Positions 42,873 to 52,595 of a stretch of DNA of 64,000 nt are shown here, piece after piece. The DNA is taken from NCBI GenBank assembly GCA_964035575.1, contig OZ037872.1, forward strand, positions 1,054,001 to 1,118,000, given 5' to 3'. The position numbers were made by a program, and so were the translations under genes. The stretch is from Rhynchopus sp. YZ270_cl-10. Lineage: Eukaryota > Euglenozoa > Diplonemea > Diplonemida > Diplonemidae. The notes beneath the pieces were generated by a model, which worked only from the letters and a program-made list of their open reading frames with translations, did no database searches and was not told where the DNA came from. Position 1 is the stretch's first letter. Each line of letters opens with the position of its first letter.

Positions 42873-43289
42873 ATGGCACAGTACAACCAGGTCGGCACAC
42901 CCGCAACCGGAAGTGGCAGCTGGGAGCATGGACTGTTCTCTGGGCTGACGGACTTCGGGCTGTGCTTCAACATCTTCTTCTGTGGGTCGTGCCTGTACGG
43001 TCGTCTGTACGACGCTGTGAAGAACAACATCGCGAACTCGATGAACTGCCTGTGCTGCTGCTGTGGAGGAATCGTCTTCCCGTGCTGCCTGGCCAGCATG
43101 CGTGGTGAACTGCGTGGAAAGCTTGGCATTGCGCCGAACATGCTTGCTGACGTCGGTGCTGCGTTCTGCTGCCCGTGGTGCACCATGTGCCAGCTGCACA
43201 TGGAGTCGAGGAGGGCTGGAGTTGACCCTGGTCTGACCATGTGCTCCCCCAGCACCCAGATCGGACCTGGCCAGACCAAGATGGGATGA
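42873..43289 (+). CDS. PLAC8 / cysteine-rich family membrane protein
   Basis: 138 residues. The PLAC8 layout is clear: GSWEHGLFSGLTDFGLCFNI, then FFCGSCLYGRLYDAVK, a Cys block CLCCCCGGIVFPCC, a basic linker MRGELRGKLGI, and CCPWCTMCQLHMESR (the CPxCxxxQxxREl box). Two short hydrophobic hairpins around the Cys blocks would sit in the membrane. Family members affect metal resistance, organ size or calcium signalling in plants, fungi and animals; the role here is unknown. Single exon, with strong codon bias suggesting high expression. Confidence 0.92.
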   Translation: MAQYNQVGTPATGSGSWEHGLFSGLTDFGLCFNIFFCGSCLYGRLYDAVKNNIANSMNCLCCCCGGIVFPCCLASMRGELRGKLGIAPNMLADVGAAFCCPWCTMCQLHMESRRAGVDPGLTMCSPSTQIGPGQTKMG

Positions 43290-44862
43290 TGATGATCCGA
43301 ACTAAAAACAAATATAAAAAAAACAGATAAAAAAAAAAAAGCAAAAAAAAAAAAGAAAATACTGCGAAAACACTCCTGCGAGGTCCTGGTAACAAAATGT
43401 TCTGAGACAGCCGTGTCAGGGATTTGAAGATGGAGTTATAGGATTGACACAACAGTTGAGTGCGTGCATACTCTTCCCCCCCACATATGTCCCTACCCCC
43501 CCGCCCCCCCGCCCTCAGTTTATTGACTGTATTGTCTGTGTTTTAATCAACACCGAATTTGCAGTTAATCCCCCTCCACATTTTAAATAATGTATTCCAG
43601 AATAAGAAGAAAATTCATTTTTTTTATTCCAGACAAAAACCCCCCCAAAAAAAACCAATTTTCAGGTGCCAGAAATATCTGGCCCTAGATGACTACGTAG
43701 GTGCTTTAGGTTATCTTGACAGCCTTTTCCCCATTTTTTCCCCCAAAAACAAAAACAAAAACAAAGCAAGAATAAAAAAAAACTACAGCCCGTCCCACCT
43801 CCAAAGGTGCGAGATTGACAAAAAAACAAAATAGACCCCCCTTTATCCCCCCTTTTTGCTCCATCGACTGAAGCTGGAATGTACTGTGAATCAAAATGAT
43901 CCCAGCTCAGAGGCCTTTATAGAGGATCATAGCGTATTGCGAGGCTGGGAGCAGCATGTTGCCAAAGGCAGGCTCCGTTTGGAAATACCCCATGTCTCGT
44001 GTAGAGAGGCTGGCAGCGAGGGCACAACGCGAACCCCATATGACAGTACAAACCCGCTTGCTGTAGCCACCAAAACAGACAGATTGAAGACAGAACGATT
44101 ATCAAAACCAAAAAAACCAAAAAAACCAAAAAAAAAAAGCTCTATTTGGTGTCTCCCATGGGTTCTATCAGGTACTATGGCAATCAAGATGACTGCCTCC
44201 ACCAAACCCCTTCTCCCTCCAGGGGCAGCTATAAGGGACACGGTTTTCTGGCCCCTGGCCCCTACTTAGCGTTACTACCGGCCCCTGTGCCTTCCCCTGG
44301 GGGTACACTGCCATGTGATTAGGCCCCGGGAAAGTACCCTGAGGGGGGGAAACCGCCTCAAAAAAAAACCCCCCCTGGTGATCAATCTTCTTGATTTTCA
44401 CTTGGTGTCACCATTTTTCACTAGCTTGAGCGTTGAACAGTAGGCTGCCACCTCGAAGTTGGTCATCGGAACTACTGGGCCGTTTTGAAGACTCTTCATC
44501 AGCCCACCTACCTTTCCGGCGCAATGCGCCGAAGTCCTCCGGATTCGTGGTGAACCACACGAGCAGTTCGGCGGCAGAAGGGCACACTGTTCCTCTAGGC
44601 TTCTTTTTGCTCCATGCCACTGCCGCGAATGATGGCACGAAGCCGCATTCCAACCCTGTTTGGGTATCCACCCGCACCGACCACTTGCTGTCAAGTACAG
44701 TGTCCTTTTGGCCTTCGTACCACTCCACTCTGCCCCTGTCTCCCTCCCTCCCTCCCTCCCTCACCCCTTCACAGTATACTATAGTTTTCGTGGTACACAT
44801 TTTGTTGATTACTCTGACCTTCTTCGGTGAAGGGTCGGGGATTTTTGTGACCATTTTCGCAA
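43290..44862. other. Intergenic with coding-like fragments
   Basis: An A-like copy lies at 43681-43725 (AGATGACTACGTAGGTGC, TTTAGGTTATCTT). From 43880 to 44720 both strands hold GC-rich protein-like stretches that I cannot assemble into a gene. A (CCCT)n run lies at 44740-44764. Confidence 0.5.
44408..44721 (-). pseudogene. Coding-like stretch on the minus strand
   Basis: Reads VEWYEGQKDTVLDSKWSVR, GLECGFVPSFAAVAWSKKK, ELLVWFTTNPEDFGALRRK with GC-rich third positions. On this strand a GGCAG lies just before it and a GTAGGT just after LRRK, so it could be a single exon. If real, it is the only minus-strand gene signal in the window. Family unrecognised; it may be a fragment. Confidence 0.25.
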
Positions 44863-45813
44863 ATGCCACACCACCGTGAGATCTTCTTCACAACCTGCAC
44901 TAAGGGCGATGCTGGCGAGGTGGATAGATTGGTGAGGCAGACTGGAGGCGATGTTTTGTCTGAGGTCGACGCACACGGCCGCACCCCACTCCATATCGCC
45001 GCCCTCCACGGCCACGAAGGCGTCGCTCGCGTTCTCCTCCGCGAAGGCGCAAGCCCTGCTGCAGCAGACTCTCTTCACCTACTCCCTCATCACCTCGCAT
45101 TTGATGCACAGCACAACTCCCTTGGAGTCTTTCTTCGCGACTCCCTTCGAGAACGTGTTGTATCACAGTCTGCAGGGAACCCTTACCGTTCTGTTCGCGG
45201 ACCACACCGAGATGAGAATGACTCCCTCTACGAAGAAGTAGGGACAATCGCTTCCGATGATTTCCATTCCGCGGGAACGCCTCAAAGCAATTTTTTGGAT
45301 CCTCCTCCGGAGGGGCAGGTGTACTTTGTGGTGACAACACCGGGGAGGCCTGGGTTGCGTATCGCGCTGTATCCTGACGACACATTGTTAGCGATCCCTC
45401 AAGCAACCGGGTTGGGGAGGGAGGAACCACATTATCTGCAGTTTCAATCGCAGAGGTTGGTGTTGCGGGATCTTGTGGAGGACTGTGCGTTTCCGTTCTC
45501 CTCACAGGCGGCTCCTCTTGCAGTGGAACAACGTCCGGAGCGTGTCTACCTGCACGTCATTTCCACAGACAACGTCTCTCATCACATACGCATCGCCACA
45601 GACCAACCCCTCTCCAAACTTCTCAACGCCCCCGGCCTTTCACCCCAAACCATGTCCACAACCACACTCTGGTGGAAGGATGAACCCCTAGATTGGAGGC
45701 AAGCCCCCGGCATATACAATATTCCCTGTAACCTCGCGCATCCTCCGGTTCTGAAGATTAGGGCGAATCCGAGTGGGGAGCTTGCATCGTTTAGAAGCTC
45801 GCGGCGAAGGTGA
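44863..45813 (+). CDS. Ankyrin repeat protein with ubiquitin-like C-terminal part
   Basis: 316 residues, single exon. Residues 1-105 carry about two and a half ankyrin repeats (DAHGRTPLHIAALHGHEGVA, RVLLREGASP). From about 150, two tandem stretches look like the ubiquitin fold. The first has VYFVVTTPGRPGLRIALYPD, then a helix, then LQFQSQRLVLRDLVEDCAF. The second has VYLHVISTDNVSHHIRIATD, LSKLLNAPGL and TTLWWKDEPLDWRQAPG, then IPCN and VLKIRA. No diGly end. Ankyrin plus Ubl suggests an adaptor in ubiquitin or scaffolding pathways. The Ubl assignment is by pattern only. The C-terminus is basic (SSRRR). Confidence 0.78.
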   Translation: MPHHREIFFTTCTKGDAGEVDRLVRQTGGDVLSEVDAHGRTPLHIAALHGHEGVARVLLREGASPAAADSLHLLPHHLAFDAQHNSLGVFLRDSLRERVVSQSAGNPYRSVRGPHRDENDSLYEEVGTIASDDFHSAGTPQSNFLDPPPEGQVYFVVTTPGRPGLRIALYPDDTLLAIPQATGLGREEPHYLQFQSQRLVLRDLVEDCAFPFSSQAAPLAVEQRPERVYLHVISTDNVSHHIRIATDQPLSKLLNAPGLSPQTMSTTTLWWKDEPLDWRQAPGIYNIPCNLAHPPVLKIRANPSGELASFRSSRRR

Positions 45814-46199
45814 TGATTAAAAAAAAACTTCAAAAAGTAGAAATTCAAATTTTCCTTGGGCATTGTTTGTATAGAAAAAAAATTGTGTTTTTTTTAGTGA
45901 GGGTTAGAATAGAATACCCATAAAATATCGCTGATTTCACCCCTATTTTCTTTCTCTACTTCTAAGATTGCCCAGCCAGGGAACGAACCTATACCACATG
46001 GAACAAACTTTTCCTTCGCCAATTGATCTCCATTCATCTTGACTCCGATGAAAGGCGGAATATATCAAATGTACGAAAATAGAGCATGGTTCGGGGTCCA
46101 CTCCCTCTTGAATAAGGTGCACTGTGCTGGGGGGGTTTTTTTTTTGTATTTTCAACTGTTTTTCACACAGATCCAAAGCGGAAAAAAAAAGCTATTAAA
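45814..46199. other. Intergenic with a diverged long B repeat
   Basis: From about 46030: CATTCATCTTGACTCCGATG, GAGCATGGTTCGGGGTCC, GGTGCACTGTGCTGGGG, TTGTATTTTCAACTG. It ends in TTTTTCACACAG, the probable acceptor 29 nt before the cyclin ATG, so a repeat tail may supply the pyrimidine tract. Confidence 0.5.
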
Positions 46200-48069
46200 A
46201 TGCTGGGCAACACACAGTACATAATGAACACCTTCCCAGACTTGGTGATCACACCGGATGGGAGTCCTTCCCTTGCTGCCTTGGGGGCGAAGGTGAACAA
46301 TGCTCTCGCTGCACCTGCGTGCGAAGAGACCGCATCTTTGAGACACATCCTGAAGCATCCTTCTGCTGTGTGGTGCCCTGAACGGAGTTGCTTTACAGGC
46401 AGACCTCACGCGAGCATTGTGCAAGCCCTCAAAAAGGTTCTAGATGTGATTGATCGCAGACCTACCGAGGTGCCCCGCGGCATTGAGTTCAACCAGCTGG
46501 ATGATCCTCCGGTTCTTGTGGATGATGATGGTGGGTTTGATGGGTTCTCTCGTGGAGCACCTCGGAGTGCGTTGGCGCAGAGGGTGTGTGTTGCGTTGCT
46601 GCGTGGTGCGGATAAAGGAAACCTTGAGCATCTGCTGCGGATCCGTAGTGCGAATTGGTGTCCGACGAAGATGGATTTCAAGGAGAAGCCGTGTGACAGC
46701 GTGGTGCGTTCGTTGGAGGTTTTGTTGCAGGCGCAGTCGGGGGAGGGGCCGAGTTGCAGTGAGTTGAACCTTTGCGCGCCACGGAAAGTGCATCTGACTG
46801 CAACCGTTGGGTACAACCCGATGCAGATGCACAACATCTTCAAACATCTGCTGGAACGTGAGAAGCAGGACCGGCCCATTGAAGACGCAATGTCGCGCCA
46901 CGAAAAGCTTGAACCGCACTACCGAATGATGCTTGTCGACTGGCTCATTGAGGTGTTCATGTGCTGGAAGCTGCGCTACCAAACCATCTACAAAGCAGTT
47001 GTCCTCTTCGACCGCATCCTCAGCACCGCAACCTGCGAGATTAACAAAAGCGACGTCCAGCTCATTGGGGTGACCGCGCTGTTCATTGCCTGCAAAAAGG
47101 AGGAGGTGTGCAAAGCCGCTCTCTCTTTCTCTCTCTCTCGAAATATTTTAAAAAATGGACATACCGTGAATGAATCGGCAATTAGGGGTTTCGGAGAGTT
47201 TCACTTCATTCATTTGGCCGCAGGGTACTTTGTGCTTTCATCCGGATGGATGGCATCGTACGTTGGTCAGTTGGAGTTGCCTGCATTAATAATTTCACTT
47301 TATTTTCCCAGTATTTAGCGCAGCGTCTAGACTCTATAGATGTTGTGGCATATGTTTAACAATTTTTCAAAGTAAAGTAACACAAAAAAATTAACACCCA
47401 TACAGGTCGGGCAAAGACCCACCACGGAATTCTGTACGATCACCAAGAACACTTACGGCTCGGAGCAGATCCAAGTGTTCGAGGAGTATGCGGCGAAGAC
47501 GCTGCGGTTCACCTTCAACGACGTCACGATCTGTGTATGTTGCTTGTCCTCTCCTCCCTCGACTGTATAAACCCTTTTTACTTTTTTTGTGTAAATATTT
47601 TCATGAAAACCGCGGGAACCCTAGGCTTTTGTTTGATCCTGTCCTTTTCTTCGTGCATATCGATTATATTGGCATTTGCACTATCTTACATCTTTTCTTT
47701 TTTGTGCAGGACTTCGTGCGTTCGTACCTGCACATGATCAGCGAGCTTCGTGATGACCGTGCGTTGTGCCAGAGCAGCATGGCCCTCGGCCTGCTTGCCC
47801 TGCACCGCTGTAAGTTCGTGGCTGAGAAGCCGAGTCTTGTTGCGATTGCATGCATTGCCATCGCAACGACAGAAGACGTCTTCTTCACCCGCCACTGGAA
47901 AAGCTGGATGTCCGAGTACTGCCCGCACCCCCGCGCACGGATCTCCGGCATGGTCAAGGAACTGCTAACCCTCTACACCCAGTACACAAGTCACAGTTTG
48001 ACGGAAATCGCATTCGTGATGGAAAATCTCCTCCAACGAGCAAACATTCACGTCCCCGCTGAAGCATAA
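46200..48069 (+). CDS. B-type-like cyclin with duplicated N-terminal motif
   Basis: Regulatory subunit of a cyclin-dependent kinase. Three exons (46200-47105, 47406-47534, 47710-48069; donors GTGTGC, GTATGT) give 464 residues. The cyclin N box spans about 215-345: YRMMLVDWLIEVFMCWKLRY, then LIGVTALFIACKKEE and, after intron 1, TTEFCTITKNTYGSEQIQ. The C box is mostly in exon 3. Arg/Asp/Trp of the MxxxLVDWL core are kept. Two related 36-residue segments precede it, at about 46-83 and 137-175: LRHILKHPSAVWCP and LEHLLRIRSANWCP, each followed by a basic stretch and a SxVxxL helix. No destruction box is obvious in the N-terminus. Single-exon reading through intron 1 would break the cyclin fold, which supports the intron. 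Confidence 0.88.
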
Positions 48070-48253
48070 GAAGTGCAGGGTTGTGAGAATGATACGAGAA
48101 ATATTATCAAAGCTACTGGCAAAAAAAAAATTCAAAAAAAAAAAAAAAAAAAATCAGTCAGGCGAAGAAAAAAAACACGTGTATTGCCCGCGGGGGTACA
48201 CGTTGTCAACGTTTTCAAAAAAACACAAAAAAAAAGCTCGCTTCTCCTCTCTT

Positions 48254-48304
48254 CAGGTGACTAAGCACAGTGATGTTTAGGTTCATCTTACCAACTTTTT
48301 CCCC
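48254..48304 (+). repeat. Hairpin repeat, family A
   Basis: AGGTGACTAAGCACAGTGAT, GTTTAGGTTCATCTT; the C-to-T change leaves a G-T pair in the stem. Confidence 0.65.
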
Positions 48305-48354
48305 CTCTCAGATTAGAGTGTGGGGGGAGAGGTCTGTAGCCTCTCCCCGCACAA

Positions 48355-48580
48355 AACGAAACAGGAAGAAGACCCCAGCCGGAACCTACACAGACCTAAT
48401 TTCCCTGTATCACCAATGATCTCCGTTCATCTGACCCGATGAATCGGAAGCGGGGGACATAGGGCAGATGTACACCTCGAAATGGGTGTAGAATAAGTAC
48501 GTCGGGTCCTACAAGGTGTACTGGTCTCGTACCATGCTACACTGTCATGAGAGGGCTTTGTATTTTCAAGGCATTTTTTT
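48355..48580 (+). repeat. Longest form of repeat B, ~225 bp
   Basis: GACCCCAGCCGGAACCTACA, TCATCTGACCCGATGAATCG, GCAGATGTACACCTCGAAAT, GGGTGTAG and the hairpin TACACTGTCATGAGAGGGC, TTTGTATTTTCAAGG. It matches 9585-9725 plus 10993-11075 in order. Confidence 0.6.
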
Positions 48581-48633
48581 GGGGGGGGATATCCTCAGGC
48601 TCAGGTCATCTTTCCGCACACATTTTTTTGAAA

Positions 48634-48790
48634 TATGTGCATGAAAGACACATTGATCTTTTAAGTTTTCTTTCTTTTTTTTTTTCCGTTCTGGGTGACT
48701 AAGCACGAAAGGCTTAGATTCATCCCACCCTTTCCCCCCTTTTTTTCCCCTCTCGACTGAGATGCGTTTTAGCACGTTTCAACCACTCTT
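48634..48790 (+). repeat. Repeats C, A and F in tandem
   Basis: C: ATGTGCATGAAAGACACATT, GATCTTTTAAG. A: GGGTGACTAAGCACGAAAGG, CTTAGATTCATCCC. F: CGACTGAGATGCGTTTTAGC, ACGTTTCAACC. Confidence 0.6.
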
Positions 48791-49035
48791 TTTTCTTTTT
48801 TTCTTTTTTTCTTTTTTTCTTTTCGACTACATCGTTCCACGACACCCATTCCCCTCCCCTCTATCCCTATATCGTTTCGGTTTTTTTTTTAAAATCTTTT
48901 TTGTTATTTTTGTTATCCTCGTATTCGTTATTCGATTCTCCCCACATATACCCTTTTCCCTGTGGCAGCTTTCCGCAAGAAAAAAAAAAAAATGCTTCTC
49001 GCAGGGGGCGCATTGTGTGTGTGTGTGTTTTTATA

Positions 49036-49085
49036 TCAGTGCCTACGTCCGGTGTACGGTAAGACATTTGGCACTTTCAAAAAGT
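49036..49085 (+). repeat. Hairpin repeat, family D
   Basis: CAGTGCCTACGTCCGGTGTA, ATTTGGCACTTTC. Confidence 0.5.
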
Positions 49086-49443
49086 ACGAGAGGATTTTCT
49101 CTTCAACTTTTCCGTTTTTTTTTTTTTTTTCTTTATTCTTCTTTTTCTTCCACTCTGTTGAGGGTATTTTTTTTTTTTTTTTGTACTGTTCGCCCCTGCA
49201 CGAGTCTTTTGCGGTAGTAAAAATAAAAGCCGTCCGCGTCTTTTCGCTTTGATAGTTTTTTTCCTTCTTCATTTGACCATGACAGGGCACAGGGGTACTA
49301 AATGAGCTGCATGCATTGGTGTTCTTCTCTCGCAGTATTGTGCGTAACCCTGTGGCGAGCATGATTTTTTTTTTTTTGAAACCTGGAAGATATGTGTGTA
49401 TGTGTTAAATGTTATATTCGTCAGTTTTTTTTAAAGGTTTTTA

Positions 49444-49515
49444 AAGGTGACTAAGCACGTAATCTAATCAGACTAAGCACGAGAGGCTAAGGGTCATCTT
49501 ATAAACCTTTCTTTT
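49444..49515 (+). repeat. Double family A repeat
   Basis: AGGTGACTAAGCACG is followed by TAATCTAATCAGACTAAGC, ACGAGAGGCTAAGGGTCATC. The extra TAATCTAATCAG unit also occurs at 52511 and 56245. Confidence 0.65.
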
Positions 49516-50399
49516 TTTTTAGGGGTATTTCGCAGGGATGGTCATATTGCTTGATGTGCATGCGAGCACATTACAGTATATTTATCTTTCAAGCTTCCAT
49601 TTTATCCCTAAATTTTTTTCTGTCAATTGGCAGGGTCAAATTTTTGTCCATTTTGACCCCACCGCAGAACGGGATTTTCTTCGGAAATACATCAGAACGC
49701 AGTTTTTTTTCTCCCCCCGCATTTTTAGCGTTTTTTTTTTCTTCTTTTTTTGAGCAGCAGTGATTGCTTGGAGCAAAACAATTGCTGCTAATTTAGCCTT
49801 TTTTTTTTGGTATTCCCAATATCAGTGCATTTTCAGCACATTTACCCCACACGGTACTGTGTGGCCTTCGGATTTTCGTTGTTGTTGAGCTTGAAGATGA
49901 CATTGTGATGTGTGGGCAATTCCTAAGTGCGGACCATTGCCCAAAATGTGTGTGTTTTTTGTGTGTTCATGTTTATTCATTTCTTTCAAGTTTATTTTTT
50001 GTGTTTTTGTTTTAGATGAACGAAACCAAAAACCGAATAACCAAAACCGAAAAAAAAAATCTAAAAAAACCCTCAAGAAAAAAACGATCTGTAGTTTGCG
50101 TTCCTCAGCGCAACAACAGGACAAAAAATTAATACGTCTTTTTCTTTCTCTCTCTCTCCTCCTCCTCGAACGAAATAACATTTTCAAAAAAAAAACCCCC
50201 AAAAAAATAAAATAAAACTAAAACAAAACCCCAAGCCCTGTATTCGTTTTCACACTCCTCCGAAACATAACGTCTATTTGGTATATTGCAGAGAGCTGTT
50301 GAAGACGTGCTGTCTGTGTTCACAAAGCAGCTATAGAGAAGAGGAGATATGCCTACATACAGTATCAACCCCGCTCAGGGTAGGTATTGTCAAAAAAAG

Positions 50400-50455
50400 T
50401 TGAAAGTGGAGATTGCACAACTGTGGACTACACTACTCCAATGATTTATAAAAAA
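50400..50455 (+). repeat. Dispersed repeat H, copy 2
   Basis: AGTGGAGATTGCACAACTGT, GGACTACACTACTCCAATG, ATTTATAAAA; lacks the middle ACACAACCCGAGGC part present in the other copies. Confidence 0.6.
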
Positions 50456-51297
50456 AATGCAAAGAGCTTGTGGTTGGGGCGGTCAAGTGCAAATGCCATG
50501 TCTTTTGATGTAACGATTTGCCAGTTCTATGAGAGGAAAAAAAAAACAAAGTGATTCCTCTTCCTCTAGCCAGAACGAAGGACTACTGTTGTGTACTTTT
50601 TTTTGCATCAAAGGTTTCTTCAAACCATTGAGTAGTTTGTAAAGAGCCCCCCACTTTGTTTCATGTGGTTGGAACCAGAAGGGGAAGTTGTTGAGTTCCG
50701 ATTACACTATTGCTGGACATTTTGTTCTCTTCATCCTCCTTTCAAGCAATACGGTGTTACAACATCATACAAAAAATAAAGCCATCGGTCGATAACGAAA
50801 AAAATATGTCACACAATTTTTTTTCTCTTCGCTGTTTCGCACTGGTTGTTAAAGATGTGTTATGAGCATGTGTGTTTGGGCAATGTGATTCCGATGCCCG
50901 ATTTGAGAAATTCTCAGAATCCGAGAAAAATTTCTATGGGTTTTTTGTACAGGGGGGTTTTTTTTTTCTATGGGTTTTTTGTGTAGGATTTTTTTTTTCC
51001 CCTAGGGATTTTCTCATAGGCTTTTTGCATATGGTGTGACCCCACCACGTTCCGCAATCGGTCCGGAAAGTCCAAAAAAGGAGAAGAAAAAAAAAGAAAA
51101 AAAAAAGTCCCGTACCGTTTGCCTGCGGCGCTCAATCCAGAATATCACTGATCGATTTATGATCCGGTTTCGTTTCGGCCACACAGTGTCACTGGGGAAA
51201 GGTGTGCAGTCTGTGACCACACGATACGTAATGATAACCCACAATTCCTCCTCACCCAAATCAACATCATTCAGAACAGAACATCCCAATCCAAAAA

Positions 51298-51497
51298 TGT
51301 CTCTGTGGTCTCATGTGGTTGAAGGTGAGTCGACGAAGGTGACGGGGAATGTGACGTTTGGCACATCTTCCATCCTGCAGTGCCTCTGCACTACGGTGTT
51401 GGTCTCGGGAAAAGGTGTTCTCGGGACAACCCTGGCGTCCCTTCGTGTTGCAGACGAATCAGGTTATCCCTATAAGTTTGGGAAGCGTGCGCGATAA
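51298..51497 (+). CDS. Small ORF, 66 residues, uncertain
   Basis: GC-rich third positions and a pyrimidine-rich ATCATTCAG ending about 25 nt before the ATG speak for a gene. SLWSHVVEGESTKVTGNV, SSILQCLCTTVLV and TTLASLRVADESG alternate like beta strands; a distant likeness to nucleoplasmin-type domains (xFWGxxxxxG start) is possible but weak. The stop lies 26 bp before the hAT-like insertion, so the 3' UTR is disrupted, and the ORF may itself lie within a larger element. No intron is needed. Confidence 0.4.
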
Positions 51498-51522
51498 ACA
51501 GCTTGTAGGCTGCCGATGCAAC

Positions 51523-52127
51523 CAGGGTTGTTTCTAGGGGGGTCGGGGGGGGGGTCACTGACCCCCCCCAGAATCTGGCACGGTGCGCTGGTCAGCCTCA
51601 CCCCCCTGTAAAAAATTACATATTTTCCCCCGAACTACACGTTTTCCACCCACCACCAGTGTTGGCACTGGTGAAGAGCGACAACACCCGCACCGACTAC
51701 ACCACGTGGAACGGTGATGGGAGTGTGAAAAAAGATTTGGCGAAAATAATAAAAGTAGCGTACCGTGCGCCTGCGGCGCAAGCTTACATCACACCCTTCC
51801 CATGACATAGTTTGGCTGTACAATAGTGCAATTTTAAGCGCAATTTTAGAAATGTTGCGTACCGTGGCTTCGCCAGGAACCTTTGGGTACCATGGCCACC
51901 GTTTCTTTACCTGTTTCATACCCGCACAGAAGCTTCATACCACCATGATATTCTGAAGCTTTGGGGTATGGGGTTTTCTTGGTGAGATCGAGGCTTCGTC
52001 GAGAAAGCTCGGAATACACCCAAAAACCCTTGAAAGACCATTTTTTCCCGGCGGAAAAAAAATTTTTTTTGGGAAAAAAATTGACCCCCCCCCGAGAAAA
52101 AAAAACGAGATCCTAGAAACAACCCTG
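51523..52127. mobile_element. Non-autonomous hAT-like transposon, 605 bp
   Basis: 16-bp perfect terminal inverted repeats CAGGGTTGTTTCTAGG / CCTAGAAACAACCCTG, flanked by the identical 8-bp GATGCAAC on each side (51515-51522, 52128-52135). An 8-bp target duplication with CAGGG ends is the hAT hallmark. Mirrored G/C runs follow the TIRs. No transposase. The perfect duplication suggests a recent insertion. Confidence 0.88.
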
Positions 52128-52510
52128 GATGCAACCCAAAAAAAAAAGTCCCATGTAAAAAACCCATAGAAATTTTTGTGATGCCCACCCCCAAATTCTC
52201 GAAAAAAGGGTGTGATGCCCATACACACATGGTTATGAGGGTCTATTCTCTTCGATATCATTTTTTTTCTCTCTCTTTTGCAACCAACACAGCCATTTCA
52301 AAATAAAATTGAATGAAATAAAAAAACGAAAATTGGCGTTTCTTTTCCCGAAAAAAAAACACAATAATAAATAGACCACACTGCGAGATGACAATAGACT
52401 GTGTGCAATTCTGTTCCCTTGACACTAGTAGTAGTCCCCCTGACTAGCCCGCCGTGTGCACACTGAGGCACATGGCATAGGAGCACATGCTTTGGCCATA
52501 TTTTACCTTT

Positions 52511-52595
52511 TAAGGTGACTAAGCACGAGAGGCAACATTAAGTAATCTAATCAGACTAAGCACGAGAGGCTTAGGGTCATCTTATAAACTTTTCT
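52511..52595 (+). repeat. Double family A repeat
   Basis: AAGGTGACTAAGCACGAGAG, GCAACATTAAGTAATCTAAT, CAGACTAAGCACGAGAGGC, TTAGGGTCATCTTATAAAC. Confidence 0.65.

Larger units (their letters stand above)
48070..51297. other. Gene-poor repeat block
   Basis: It contains A at 48254, a long B at 48355-48580, C at 48634, A plus F at 48692-48790, D at 49036, a double A at 49444 and a C-like copy at 49551. A module P scrap at 49630 and repeat H at 50400 follow. Long T-rich frames (for example 48762-49217) are low complexity and not genes. Confidence 0.55.
50935..52175. mobile_element. Possible TIR element around a small ORF
   Basis: ATTTCTATGGGTTTTTTGTA at about 50931 is inverted as ACAT/AAAAAACCCATAGAAAT at about 52155-52178. 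Beyond this 20-odd bp match the ends diverge and no target duplication is readable. It would enclose the ORF at 51298 and the hAT-like insertion at 51523. Confidence 0.35.

Noticed and set aside
48762-49217. 151-residue Phe-rich frame
   Set aside because: It is translated T-runs and pyrimidine tracts; no GC-rich third positions.
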